From: Anastrepha obliqua
Lineage: Eukaryota > Arthropoda > Insecta > Diptera > Tephritidae
Direction of reading: 5' to 3'
Assembly: GCF_027943255.1 (NCBI RefSeq)
Contig: NC_072893.1
Location: 132,803,784 to 132,867,783 of the forward strand
Length of the DNA stretch: 64,000 nucleotides
Positions 36,201 to 48,677 of the stretch are shown here, piece by piece. The notes under the pieces were generated by a model, which had not been told where the DNA came from, searched no databases, and saw nothing but the letters and a program-made list of their open reading frames with translations. A program made the position numbers and the translations under genes. Positions within the stretch are counted from its first letter, which is position 1. Every line of letters starts with the position of its first letter.

Positions 36201-37024
36201 TGCATGGCACTCCGAAACATCTTCAACCACTTGTCTAATTATTTCTCCTTGTCATAAGTGTTACTTCTATATTTCTCTCCAACTTTCATTGCTGTTGACA
36301 CACTTTCATCAGCCTCCTCTTCCAGCTTTTTCTAGCCGCAAATTGCTAAAAGTTCCCATCATAACGCCATTCGGGCTTATGGCAGGCAAATTAAGAAATA
36401 AATCCATTTGACACATTATTTTGACTAATTGCCATTTGACTGATGGTGCACGCCACACGCCTGTAACTGCCACACATCAATGTGTAATATGCCGCATGCA
36501 ATGTGCCAATCACGCTTGTTGTTGTTGTTAATGGAGGTATATTTGTTGCATGCGATTGCTCCTGCCTTGCTTGGGGCGTAGATAAGCGCAACGAATACAT
36601 TTAACGCCGTTCAATTTGGCGGCAATAAACAAACAAATAGGCAAATGTGCAAATAAACAAAAATTAGACTCACACACATGTGTATGTATCTGCGTGTGTG
36701 TGTGGTTTACGGCCACAAGAGCGTAACAATATTGTTTCAACAACCGCAATGTTAGTTGTTGTGTGCCACAATGCAATGCCACAGATTTATTTATGAAAAA
36801 AACAAAAAAAAAAAACAAAAAAAATTAAATTATGTGGAAATTGTTGTTGTGGCAACTACTACAAAAGCAGTAATCAATACAAAAGCATCAAATCTGAGTT
36901 TTTAAAAATACTGCGATTTCAGAGAGTTCCCACCAGCAGCGACACAAGGTTGACAGCAATAAAAACAACAACAACAGCCGTCGACTAATAAACACAACAC
37001 CGAATTGTCAGTTAATTTTCAACG
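30262..37024. other. Gene desert, non-coding
   Basis: No recognisable gene. ACAT microsatellites lie at 34160-34175 and 35461-35475, CAA repeats at about 32200-32217, a T17 run at about 33823-33839 and a T14 run at about 35832-35846. Open frames (for example 34482-34700, 34939-35172) start at non-ATG codons or have no domain. Short well-balanced blocks such as 34420-34560 and 35030-35230 could be conserved regulatory sequence, but nothing specific can be named. Confidence 0.45.
34160..34175. repeat. (CATA)n microsatellite
   Basis: Four CATA units preceding TGCACGCATA. Confidence 0.75.
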
Positions 37025-37105
37025 ATGAGTGCGGTTGGTGGAGGCGGCGGTATTGGAGGTGGATGTGGTGATGGTGGTTTTTGTTGTCACCTCAATTGGC
37101 TTTGA
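37025..37105 (+). CDS. Tiny Gly-rich open frame, speculative
   Basis: A 26-codon frame starting at an ATG in good context (TTCAACGATGAG) and beginning MSAVGGGGGIGGGCGDGGF, closed by TGA. Poly-Gly starts occur in some fly regulatory proteins, and the preceding CAA-rich sequence resembles a fly 5' UTR, so this could be the start of a coding exon. No convincing splice donor follows, and the Gly run could simply be a GGN repeat. I report it only as a candidate. Confidence 0.12.
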   Translation: MSAVGGGGGIGGGCGDGGFCCHLNWL

Positions 37106-40100
37106 TGCGAGTGGTATTTATGCTGTCAACGCCACTGGCAACTTGCAACAGCAACAATAAAAGTCTTGTTGACAAACCTACATATCCATATTTGTTGTTT
37201 CTGTTTCTTTTGCTGCTTTAGCTCGGCATGTCAAATGTCTGTCATACCACATTTGACACCACAGCGACATCATCCGTAACCCCAGGCAATGCGCGCTCTA
37301 TACCTACCGCTTTTATCTCGCTATAATCTACACACCAATCCACACACAGACACTCACACGAAATAAATCGAGGGAAAACTCATAAAGAAATAGTATCTCA
37401 CATTTTTCATTTTGTTTACTTGAGCATTTTTCGTGCAAAATTCTTTACAGAAGGTTGAAATTTGCCATTGCCATTATCTCCACCGTCTGCTGCGCAAATA
37501 GCTCACTTCCTGTGTCATGCCAGCCTAATCCAGAGAGATATTCATGCGCGCGACCTTTGCTGGCCAGCGTCCGTATTGTCACTTTATCTGTAGCTGTATC
37601 TGTTGCCGGTAACTATTTGCCCGTTCGACTGTTGAGCTGTCTGACAAGCGACCTCAAAATTGGTACCATTTTGTATGTCAAATATTTGTTAGCAGCGCTG
37701 AGTTGTTGTAGTACCTTCTCCTATCTCTTAGATAAGCGACAAGCGCTACTGACCATTCAGAAATTATACCTGCTTGGCTGGGCTGGCGTTCACATATCCC
37801 CAGTTGTTCTCTTTTTTCTATTCATTCTTCTTTACTCTGCAGCAGTCACCGGCCCTGACTAACATCAGTCATGGTTTTAATTTTTTTAATAGTGTTGACA
37901 GTTTCTCAGCCGTCGGCCGTCGGCCATCAGCCGTAACGCTTGGAATGTCATGTCATTTGTGCTTTTTAACAAGCTTCTCTACGTTTTATAATTTTTTTTT
38001 TATTCAATTTTGACATATTCAACGCTTGTGGCGTTTATCTACTTGTACCAGTCGCGTCTATTAAGCTTCAGCAACTAAGTGCCACAAATTAATTTGTCTC
38101 TGATATGAGGCAGATATCATTGTTTGAGTGGTGTCAACGGCGATAAGGTAAATTACTTAATTGCCTGATTTGTAGATTTTTACGATGTTGCGGTTAGAAA
38201 AATTAATTAAAATTCAGAGGCTTCGGTAATTATTTTTGTAATTTTATAGTCATTCCGTATTGTGAAAATATGACAATGATTTGCTTTGGTATTATAATGA
38301 GATATAATGAAATGGATTTGAGTAATGCTGAAGAGGCAAACTCTTGGGTTATTCTTGCGTGAAGCAAAAGAACGAATTCTGTGAATGAAGCACAATAAAT
38401 TTTGGAGTGAGGAAGCCAAATAACAAACAAGTTTGGAATTAGTCTTTTTGTTTTGCTAAATGCCTTCAAGGAGGCTGGTGGTGCGATATAACAATTTATA
38501 AGCCTTTTGATGGCTTTTACCGCAAAAGTATAGAACTTGAAGCCAACAAAGGACTTTCATCACCCCACAACTAGAAAAAGGTTCCGAAAAGTTTTACTGA
38601 GTGGTGAAATTTTCAGTGCAATCTGAAGTTGGTAGAGAAGTTTCACATGCGAGAATTGTGATAAATGCTGCTATTAATTTGATAGCTTGAAAAACTGTTA
38701 AAATTGACCATAGGCATTTTTATATTCACGATAATATTAAGCTGCCATGGAAAAAACCAGTTCAAGGGTTTGTCAAAGCTCCACCTCAACAGGGGTAAGA
38801 GAAACACTCTCTGATGCTTTGGAGTAAGGCGCTTATGAAGTCAATCTCTTTTTCAGAGAATAGGTACTCAGTTAGAGAATTGCGTGATAGTTGGGTGAAA
38901 GCTTTAGTAAGCATCTAATACTACCAAAGGTATGCTGAAAGCGATCAAGCCTATTGAGAAGCAAGGCGAGATGTTTATATCAGCAGGCCCTCTTAATTCA
39001 TTAAACTCGGCACAATCACTGGCCCAGAGTCTACTATTGAGTTTTGTTGATTTTCACATCCACAAAATATTTTTTTTGAAAGTTCTTACAAATTTGTTGT
39101 CCAGCCAACCCTATAAAGCTATCAGTTTCATAAGTTGAATTTTTTTTATTGCCGCTTAAAAAGTCCAAAACTGTTCCAAATTAAATTTCTCACGGCGGAA
39201 AGAAGCGTAAAAAACGGAATAATAATAAAATAATAATTTTTCCAAATTAAATTTTCATAATTTCCTAAAATTTAAATTCCTTTACGGAGGGCTGACTCCG
39301 TTTTTACTCTTCTCTCCGCCGTGCTTGCAAATTACATTCCCAACTTCCATTTTGCGCATCACTTTTCATTGTTATTGTGATATTGGCAAACACTCAAATC
39401 GTTATTGGATTTAATGGGTGAAATTCACTTGAATTGCCCGTAAAAAAGGTGGTCATGGGAAGCTGAAATCGAACAGTAGCACTGAAGTCGTTGTTGTTGA
39501 CTGAATTTCGAAATGTTGGGCAAACAAACGAGTAACACAAACGACAGAAGGCTTACATTTTATGTTTTTTGTGTATTTTTTCCATTTATTCATATTAATT
39601 TTTGATTTTTTTTTAATTATTGGCTTGTGTGCCCCAGAGCAGCTGTCTCACTTGCTCTCACACAGCCGATGTTGCCTTCAATCTGCCTTCGTCTTAAAAT
39701 GTTCGCCTTTTACTGTTTGAGCTCACTTTGCTAAGTTCATTATTTTATTATTTGTGCTACTCACAGTCGTAGTTGTGAAATTCTCAACTTCAAACATCGA
39801 TTCAGCCCAGCTTCTGCTTCAGCTTTTACTCAGTGTTGTTAGCAATTTGTGTTAATTAACGGTTTACAGCAAGCATCTATGCGGTGTAAATTTATGCTCC
39901 TACTTCATATATATACACACACACATATATATATATGCAAAGCAACGTAAGTCAATTGATGCGTGTAGAGCTTAAGAACCGTGGGCCCTCCAACAAAAGC
40001 CTTTTCAGTTAGATGCGGCATTAGAGATGGCGTTTCAGGTCGAAAAATAAATTAGCATTAATTATAGCAATAAAAATCCATAAGAATGATTACATACTCC

Positions 40101-42240
40101 CGTAAGAATGCGCAGGAGAGCGGAAGAAGAAACATTATCTATGAATATTTCAAGTGGAGAGTGGAGAAGTTGCAGCTAAAATGTTTTCTTTGTTGAATCG
40201 AATTTGTTTTGCTTACATTTTCACAAAAGTACGCGTTGTCCATTGGCTTCGTGCAACGGCACTTAGCGCTGTACAAATGCACGATTTGCCAACATTGAGG
40301 GTTCGTACTTCATAACAGGTGTTTGGTAGCTTCCTTGTCGACGCCGCTAATGTGTGATTTGAGTTTTTTTAAATGCTGCATTTAACTTAATTTTTTTTTA
40401 TTTCGCGCTAAAAATCTGATACAGCGCTGTGTTGAGTAAAAAAAAGAAGATTTCTTATTGCAAAAGAAAAAAAAACTACTTTATTTTTTTTGTAATCCTA
40501 AAACTAGGCCAAGAAAAAACCATTCTCGTCTAGCAAAGTTATACACAGTATGCCCGAATTTTTTTACAGTGACCCAAAATTTCAAAATTTGGTCATTAAT
40601 ATCTCTGTATTTCGTGCAAAAAGTGTCAGTTTGTTCTGTAGTATAATTTGACGAGGATAAATCTTTGAAGAGCATTTTCACCCCTTAGTTTCCCCTTTTA
40701 TTGTTCTATTTTTTGATTTCTTTCTAAAGAAAATCTGACAGAATCCTTTTCAATAGAAAATCTGAAATAGAAATGAAGAGTGAAACGAACAGTAGATGAG
40801 TTGCTGTAAAAAGAGTTTCATATGCTGCAGTATTCCCTTAGACAACTCATTTATTTCAGAAATAATAGAAATTAATTTTTCTATGCCGGTAGAACAAATG
40901 AATAAATAAGAGAGCGTTGTGAAATGTAGTATGGTAGTTGAAATAGGACTCCATTTGCCCACAATTTATTTACTTTACTTCTCATCAGATCTATAAAGGC
41001 ATTGTCAGAGTTTCGAATCACAAATCCGCAAAAGCGGACTGACAACAAAACCCAAAGTATAGCCTGAGTGTGTCGAGAGCTCAAAGTTGGCCCTCCACTG
41101 ATCTACAACGAGAGTTAAAGGCATTTTACCGATACCATCGGAGTATCTTCGAAGCTTATAAGCCTCTCAATGCTTTCTTAACGCTTTAGAGCAGCGCGTA
41201 CCAATAGAACCTGTTATAAACTTTTAAAATTTTGAAAGTCACGCAATTTTCGGAACACAACAACTTTTCAAATTCTTTAGACTGCGAAAGGTGGCTCATA
41301 TTTTCCATGGCTTCCATAATTCAGTGCCCATTTTTGTGGTCGCTTGTCGCCCTCTACCCTCCGTCATAGATCAGAACAAGTTCCCCATGCAACATCACAA
41401 TGGCTATGAGGTTGAGCATGCCCCGTAGTGGCCAACCGCTACAACCTAAACTTACACACACTCACACACATACACATTTGTATGTAATATTTCAACTGCC
41501 GCTGAGAAAAAAACTAACCACTTAATTTGCTGGCCTTACATGAAATTATTAACTGTTTGGTGGAGCAGTCCTTGAGGGGAAAAACACATAGAGAATATAA
41601 AAATGAATAATGTTGCAAGCTAACGAGTGCAGCTAAACAGGGATACATACCCCGCAATGAAAAGCCAAACTGCAAGGCAACTTTTTACTTCATAGGCTTT
41701 GAATTTATGGAAGAGGTCAACCAGTTCGATTGGGAATAGAAGTGTACTAGTTCCAAAAATACCTGGTTGGTGTGCATGCAAAAATTTGTATTCTTCATTT
41801 ACTATAAGTTAGCATATTTCAACTGGGAGCGGTGCAGGAAAAAGACAAGTTCTTTAGAAATAGAGATCTTATTTAAATCGGGAAGAATACGAGGCATTAT
41901 ATGGGGCCTTATACGCTGCTTAAATAGAGCGGACGAAAGGCATTGCTATGTTAAAAAAAATAGTTTAAAAAAACTAAAAAACACGCTTTTATTGCTAATC
42001 GAACTAAAAAGTAGAAAATAAATTTTAATGACAAAGGGACCTATAATGAAGTAATAGCAAATCGAACGATCAGTCATAGTTAACTACCTCAGAACAGAAT
42101 TATAACAAAAATTAAGATACAAATAGAGTAATTCAAATTAGAGTTAAAAGCGTGGGATGCTTGATATAGTAAATATTACAATCATTCTATTGGCAACTAC
42201 ATATGTACAGAGGGTTATGAAAGGGAAGCAAAATGCAAAA
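37106..42240. other. Gene desert, non-coding
   Basis: No recognisable gene. A 135-codon open frame at 37455-37862 is hydrophobic but has no ATG at its start. A mixed AT/AC/AT microsatellite lies at 39907-39936. A CACAGTATGCCCGAATTT segment at about 40545 resembles the end of a Tc1-like element, but no partner was found. The open frame 41767-42021 has no recognised domain. Confidence 0.45.
39907..39936. repeat. (AT)n(AC)n(AT)n microsatellite
   Basis: ATATATATAC, then ACACACAC, then ATATATATATAT; the AT parts can pair with each other. Confidence 0.8.
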
Positions 42241-42835
42241 GCCCAAGAAGAAGAGATGTATTCTTTATTCGCAAAGCAGTGAATCAGAATCCGAAAATAC
42301 ATGCTACTGATTTGGCCCAGGAGGTAGCCGAGAGGTATCAAATTGTTGTCCACCCACGTACAATAAGCAGGACCCTTAATAATGAAGGTAACAACTGCAG
42401 AACTCCTCGCAAGAAGCCCCTTATAAGCGAGAAAAACTGAAAGCTTCGTATGGAGTTTGCAAGAAAGCATCTTATAAGGGAATAGAATTTTGGAAACTAG
42501 TTTTATTCACTGATGAGTCCAAATACAACATATTTGGATACGACGGCAAAGCCAAAGTTTGGGAAAACCAAACACTGCCATGGATCCTAGGAATCTGATT
42601 CCGACTGTAAAGCATGGTGGTGGCAGTGTCGTGGTTTGGAGAGCAGTTGCAGCCACAGGAGCTGGAAACCTCGTTTTCATTGAAGGAAATATGGATCGCT
42701 TCTAATACAAGCACATTTTGGAACAAAACCTGATGCCATCCGTGGACAAACGAGGCCTAGGCTCGAGCTGGATCTTCCAGCAAGATAATGACCTGAAGCA
42801 TTCTGCGCAAATCGTCAAGGACTAGCTGCTGTATT
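42241..42835 (+). pseudogene. Tc1-like (Bari-like) transposase fossil
   Basis: Tc1/mariner transposases move elements between TA sites. The translation shows the helix-turn-helix part (NPKIHATDLAQEVAERYQ, then HPRTISRTL), the first catalytic Asp in LFTDESKYNIFGYDGKAKVW (GAT at about 42512), a TVKHGGGSVVVWRAVAATG block, and the second Asp in WIFQQDNDLKHSA (about 42785). It contains several stops (for example in SEKN-stop near 42437, near 42597 and 42702), frameshifts around 42470 and 42570, and ends before the third catalytic acidic residue. No terminal inverted repeats were found. It is old and inactive. The nearest resemblance I recall is the Bari group. Confidence 0.8.
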
Positions 42836-43777
42836 ACATTTTATAATAAGTAATAAGAGGACAAAACGTTCATGGACACACGCTTTTTTCTGTAAAATGA
42901 ATCCCTATTTAATAATATTTGACAAAAATTTTATTAGAATTATGTTTACAGACCTGTTTTCTTTCCCGGCATCCATTTCATTTAGTTTTTATTTTGATGT
43001 TTCTCCTTACATTCGTGATAATAATTATCGATAACACAGTAAACACAGGCTTGTATGCCAAAAAATATCGTTATTATCTAGGATTATTTTATAATCTCAG
43101 ATTTTGGGAGACAAATTTTGTATGGGAAATCGCGCTTTTTAATTACAGATTTTGAGTTAAGCGCGAAAAAGTAGATCATTTACTTATATGTAAACGTATT
43201 ATAAGACACATTTAGTAGAAATGGTAGATGTTGGGGTTAAATACGCATAAAAGGCGGATTTCATTAGAAATAAAGATTTTTCATTTTACAACCAAATTCA
43301 CCTTACTTTTTGCCCACAGGTAAAAAAAGAAAATATTAATCCTGGTAATCCTAATAAGGATAATGGAAAACTTTTATCAAATTATTGCATTGTCATCGGT
43401 CCTTGATAGGTGTGTAAAATTCCAAGTCGATCAGATTTTTAGAAGCCAGTGAAAATTAAGCTCAAAGATTCCGTTACATACATACAACCCGAGCTAATAA
43501 AAGTGTGTTAAAAATACCAGTTGCTGCTGTTGAAAAGCCAACTGGTGTTAAAGTAGTTCGGAACTGGTAGTTTTGACTGCAGGGTAAGTCTGCCAGCACA
43601 CACTCGCATATACTCCCATATGAATGCCCATACGTTTATTTGTGCCTTTATGCCACCGCATCTTTATATAAAGTTCTATAGATGCATGCAACTGATCGGC
43701 CGCGCTTCAAACGCCTTCCGTTGGCAACTGTGCGGCACAACATCATACCCAACGAGCATAATACTCGTATTAACACA
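42836..43777. other. Non-coding stretch, possible repeat
   Basis: AT-rich. A short stretch at about 43385-43445 (containing CATCGGTCCTTGATAGGTGT) resembles sequence I associate with dipteran DNA transposon remnants, but no boundary or partner repeat is visible. Confidence 0.35.
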
Positions 43778-44059
43778 ATGGATAACCTCCTTTTTTCTGC
43801 TACACTTACACTCGTCCTCCTCCTCTCTTCATCTTCCATTTGGGCTACTCCTTTTATTAAAGTCCACTTGCAGCAGCCAAGTCACGTTCATTTTGTACAC
43901 AGCACAGCTGCTTACATGAAAAAGTTAAGTAAAAAAATTTGCAGCAGAAAATATGAAAGCAGCATACAACAACAGCTATTAAATGTGTCTCCTCTTGTGC
44001 ACAGCACACAAACAAACACACAAACGCCCAGTGCAACAAAAAAAAGATGTCCAGTTTAA
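43778..44059 (+). CDS. Possible small secreted peptide, 93 codons
   Basis: An ATG in good fly context (AACACAATGG) opens a 93-codon frame. The first ~23 residues (MDNLLFSATLTLVLLLSSSS, then IWA) look like a signal peptide with a strong hydrophobic core and an Ala suited to cleavage before TPFIKV. The remaining ~70 residues are basic, with KK/KKI and SRK sites that could be processed, and two Cys (CSRK and the C-terminal CPV). I know no homologue. The frame continues open upstream to 43682, where the extension has no character of its own, and downstream after the TAA to 44443. Chance origin in low-complexity sequence (CTC/TCT and ACA repeats) is quite possible. Confidence 0.22.
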   Translation: MDNLLFSATLTLVLLLSSSSIWATPFIKVHLQQPSHVHFVHSTAAYMKKLSKKICSRKYESSIQQQLLNVSPLVHSTQTNTQTPSATKKRCPV

Positions 44060-46097
44060 ATGAGCTGTCGCTCCGTGCAGGATAAAATCGAGATTTCCTT
44101 TGTGGCTGCTTCGCGCTCATTTTTTCCCCCCAAATGCGCTACTACAACGCTGATTTATGCAGTCTTGGCTACCTTGATTTCTTATTCACTTTTGTTGCTC
44201 TGCTTTTCGCTTCAGTTATTGGTGAGTGGCTGGGGTAGCGCGTCCACGGCTGTGGCTCTGACTGTTCACTGGCACAGCGATGAGCGTCGCTGCCTTGTCA
44301 GCTACCAAACAATGGCAGTCGGTGACTCAGGCGGCGAGGTTTCATCACATTGTCGTGCCACTGTCATTGTGAGCCACTGTTATCGCGTAGTTGTACCTGG
44401 CAGACGCGCAAGAACTCTACTGTCCTCTTCGATGCACAAGTAGTGTCTTCAATTCTTGGCATGTCTGTCTGTTGGCATTCTTACCACTTGCTTACTTACT
44501 TGAGTCGAGTGTTGCAGGCAGGCCTCTGCTGTCACTCAGAGTTCCTCGCCGACCACTGACATTGATCCGGTAATTTGTTGTTTGCAGTGCTTGCTCAGAA
44601 CCTTTGATTATGAGTTTCACAGTCACTAAAGTTGATCATAGTTTGCTGTCATGAAAATCATACGCTATTTTAATTTGAAGTCAGCGCTGCTGATACAAAA
44701 GAGTTCTTGTCATCACTCCAAGTGTAATTCTTAGACTCTTCGCACAGCTGTTCAATTGGTCTTGTGTACAATTGTATTCTAACAAAATATATTTATTTGG
44801 CTACTTCGTTTCACTTCACTTTTTCTCGCCTTTTACACCTTTTGCAGCCCTTTGGCAACATACTCGACCTACTGCGCCTCCTCAACTACCTCTTACTGAG
44901 GCTCCTTCAAGTTACTATTTCCAATACATTTATTTACTTATTACCTCATTTCATAGCCGCCCAAATGAACTGCCAAGACATTTATTAGCTTTCGCACTCT
45001 CCCCAGCAGCATCCACTTCTTGCCACAACATGTGCTTAACGCTCATTGCTTGGATTAGCCGCGAAATTTATGTGCAAAGCGCGTCTAATGATGCCGACTC
45101 TCCATATTTCTCAGTTCATTTAGTAAAATGTATTCGATTTTGCTCGCGTTGTTGGATTAAATAATATTTATATGCATTTTTTCTTTTTAATTCCTCTATT
45201 TATTTTATTTTCATTGACAATGTATGCCGTCCACGATTTCTTTGTCGCGCTCCAAAACGAAACGAAACGGCAATTTATGTGACATTACTTCTGTGTTGCT
45301 TGCTGTTGTTGTAAATTCCCTTTTTCTGGTTATTCGCCATCGCATCGACAGGCCGAAAGCCTTCCCGTTTCTCTATTGGTGTTGTTGTTCATTTTAAAAA
45401 TAGTTGCGCTTTATTTATGGGATTTTTATTTTTGAAAAATGCGTCGAGGCAGTGTGGCGGGCAGCGCGCTGAGCTTGGCTGGCGCCACACGCGCGTTCTC
45501 CAAGTTAGATGCCAAGAGGCGCACGCCGAACTGGTCTGTTTGACGGGCTGTTAGGCTCGTCGGCTTCAGCAGTGCAGCTCCTCATTTCTTTAGCCGCTGG
45601 GTATTTTTAATTGCTTTGCAGTAATACCAAAAGCTAGAAAAATTTCTCGAAGCCAAGGTGCGTCTGTGAGAAAGCGATTAGCTGCATTAAGTACTCTACT
45701 GCAAAAATAAAGAAAAAAAAATTCGCATGTCAAAAACCTAAAGTCAACTTCTCAAGCACAAAATGCTAAGACTTCTCGAGATTCATTTGTATTTACAACT
45801 GAAGCGCCTGCTTATCGTACATACAAACACATTCACACTCCCTCTAATAAGAATCTGGGCTTATCGACAGCGAATTCGCTATGAATTTTAATTCAAACTG
45901 AAAAAAACCAACGCAACTATTTTCTCTTGAACAGTTTGGCTTTTTTTCTTTTTACTATCAAAACAAGCGTGGGAATAGCGAAATGGAGTGGAGTGTGTCA
46001 ATGTGAATGTGTGAAAGTCAGCCGATTGGTGAGTGGGTGCTGCAAATGAAAACACGATTGACAGTTGTTAACAGCTGTTGGAACCACTGCGGAATGC
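44060..46097. other. Non-coding stretch
   Basis: No gene recognised. A 127-codon frame at 44060-44443 begins with ATG directly after the stop of the preceding candidate and has one hydrophobic stretch, but no recognisable family. Bases 45440-45600 are GC-richer with no identified function. Confidence 0.4.
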
Positions 46098-47625
46098 GCT
46101 GAATAAAACGAATTGGTGGCAAAATACATTTGAGTGGGTAGTTTAATTGCTGAATTAATGAACTGACAAAATTTCACATGCATGGATGTAAACATAATTT
46201 CAGATGTTACTAATTGGGGGGGAACCTCTGAGTAACTCGTTGAATTCATGGGAAATGTGATTGGTTAAAAAAGGTGTTGAGCTGTTTTGGTAAAATATTT
46301 TGACGGTTTAAAATGACGCAATGTTTGGACAAAATATCTAAACGATGTGCTAAAACTGTAAGCAATAAATTCCAAACTTCCGCTCGCTAAAGATTGACTA
46401 AATCTAAGCTTACCGTAGTAAGTACTTCAAAATATTTCTTAATGCAATCTTTAAAATTTCAGCTAAATAATGAGCGGAATAGGCGCTGAATTGTCTCACC
46501 TGGGCACTTCAAAGTGAGTTTAGTGAGCGCTGAGAAAAACAAAAAAAAAACGTTATTGAATATCGCTATCAAAATTTCTGTTTCGACTCCAACCTTAAGT
46601 TTTACACTAAGCTAAATAGGTGCTGAATATATCAAGTATTTACGTAAAACGAAAATCCAGTGAAGAAACTTAACAGCAAAGCGTGCATGAGCGACATCTC
46701 ATACTTATACAAAATCAGAAATCCTATGGAAAAGAAGTAACCAATCAAACTGCACAAGAAATAGTCGCTTGTCTTTCACTTTTTCATAAGCTTCTCAGCT
46801 TCATGCCAAGGACTCAGGCCAATTTGAATAGGACCCAATCGTGTGATATACCACCTCATCCCGTTTTGTCTATCCATGGAGTTTCGTTCTCTTTATAGAT
46901 CTCATCTAGAGTACTTTGGGTATCCACTCAGGCATGGGTTTTCTTTAATGAATTCCCCGCCTACTCAAATCCATCCATCCCACCAATCGAGCATTTTCAA
47001 TCGTCTTCTAACTGCAATCACCACTGAAAAACAATCACTTCAGATGCCCCAAATAATAATACATATAAGTACAACTAAAACAATTGCGCCTATCAATTTC
47101 TAATGCGTTAACCTAAAATAAACGCCGCAGCTCCCGTCTTTAGTGGCTGCTAACTCGCCCCTGGCAGAAACCCATGAATTTCACGCGCCATTGCGCAATG
47201 TGGCCCACAACAATTAATTAAAAGCAAATAAAAATGCCAAACTATGGTTAAATAGCGACCATAATAGCCACCAACAACAACCAAATAACAACGTTAGTAA
47301 CGCCAAATGAATGCTGAAGTCACATAGTCGTTTAATCGATGGTCTGAAAGATCAAATAAGCGATCGATTGACGGCGTTCAGCTAACGAGCATTTTGTCGA
47401 AGTTGTCTCAGTTGGGTGAACGATATTGACGCTTTTGTGGCAAATACGAGTAAAGTGCCGCTTGACAAAAGCGCGCTCCACAGTAGTGGCAACAAAAGCA
47501 AGAATGGAGGGCAGGCAATGTTGGCACGATCAGTGATGGAGATCGACGGTGATCACCGTTTACGGTCAAAGCTCATAATTTACAATTTCCGAAACAAGCG
47601 CCAATAAATCCAACAAGCGCTGAAT
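46098..47625 (+). repeat. Sparse GCTGAAT motif copies
   Basis: GCTGAAT occurs on the plus strand at 46098, 46149, 46485, 46622 and 47619. About 0.1 copy is expected by chance over this length. Near-matches (GCTGAGA at 46529, GCTGAAG at 47313) also occur. The interval is otherwise featureless and may be the fringe of the dense clusters to the right. Confidence 0.6.
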
Positions 47626-48677
47626 GGAAAATGTATAAGTGGGAGGGTGAAGAGAGATAAAAACACAGAAAAACCAGTAAACTAAACAAAAAAAAGTCAA
47701 GAAAAAGATATTTACAACGCACATGTGCAACATGTGCGCCATATGTCCCATTGGCGCACCACAAGCGGGAGTGGCCACAAACGACGAGTGAGCTGGAAAA
47801 TTCCCAGTACGTTCAGTTTTTTCCTCATTTTCCATTGACAATTTATAAAATTAATTGCGCTTGCAAAGCAAAGAATTTTTTATTGAAAGTGAATGAATTT
47901 TTTTCACATTTCTTTCGAACGAAGGTGTAATGTTGCATGTCAGCTGTCAACAACAAGCAGAAACAACGGAAATGTCAATTTTGTTAGCCGAAGCAGAGGA
48001 CGCGGCGCCGGCATATGACAAGTGGCAAGAAGCATGAATAAGCACATATGGCCAGTATGATGACTTTACCCACCCACAATTACAATCTTCTACAATGAGT
48101 TATGTTGCCTGGAAAATATGGCAACATAATCGCATACGTACATGCGAATTAATATACATATATTCAGCTATTCAGCAACGTTATAACACATCTCGAACTA
48201 GCTCTAATGTATCGACTCGTAACTAACTGCTTGGAGTTACGTGTGAGCTTCATATTCAGCTCATTAGTATGCCGCACGTGCCTCCACGAACACGTCGCTT
48301 GACCGCGCAATGCAGCAGCATAACAAGAAATGTTGCGCACTAGCATCAACTCTCGTCGGTGCTTATCAGTGGCTTCGTATCGGTTCGATTTGTGCGTGGC
48401 GTCAATGTGGCAGGCACCAGCGGTCTACAAGTCGCGACCGAAAGCCACGACACTTGTTTGCCGGCTGTAAGAGTAAGTTAGGAGACTAGGTTGTGTTTAT
48501 AATATCGTAAATGCGAACTAATAAAATAAAGGTGAAATGGTTTCATTGCTTCGTGGTAATTTAAGTTGAAATGAATTGATAAAATCTACTAAGAAATAGT
48601 TAAGTTGGAAATCAGAACACATAACTGTAATATGCTAATGAAGCGCATATAAATGAAAATTGGAGGATGCCAAGGGC
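47626..48677. other. Non-coding stretch with reverse-oriented ATTCAGC copies
   Basis: The only three minus-oriented copies of the motif outside the clusters lie here: ATTCAGC at 48162 and 48170 (an 8-bp tandem) and at 48254. Bases 48340-48472 are GC-richer and end AAGA followed by GTAAGTTAGG (48473), a good splice-donor match. No coding frame is apparent. Confidence 0.4.

Noticed and set aside
37455..37862. 135-codon hydrophobic frame resembling a membrane protein
   Set aside because: The first codon is TTG, no ATG in a plausible place, no family.
40540..40580. CACAGTATGCCCGAATTT as a Tc1-like terminal repeat
   Set aside because: No inverted partner or transposase found nearby.
43320..43460. 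Possible miniature transposon remnant
   Set aside because: Resemblance is from memory only; no inverted repeats or duplication seen.
44060..44443. 127-codon frame directly after the secreted-peptide candidate
   Set aside because: No family, and a compositional frame in the same reading phase is the simpler explanation.
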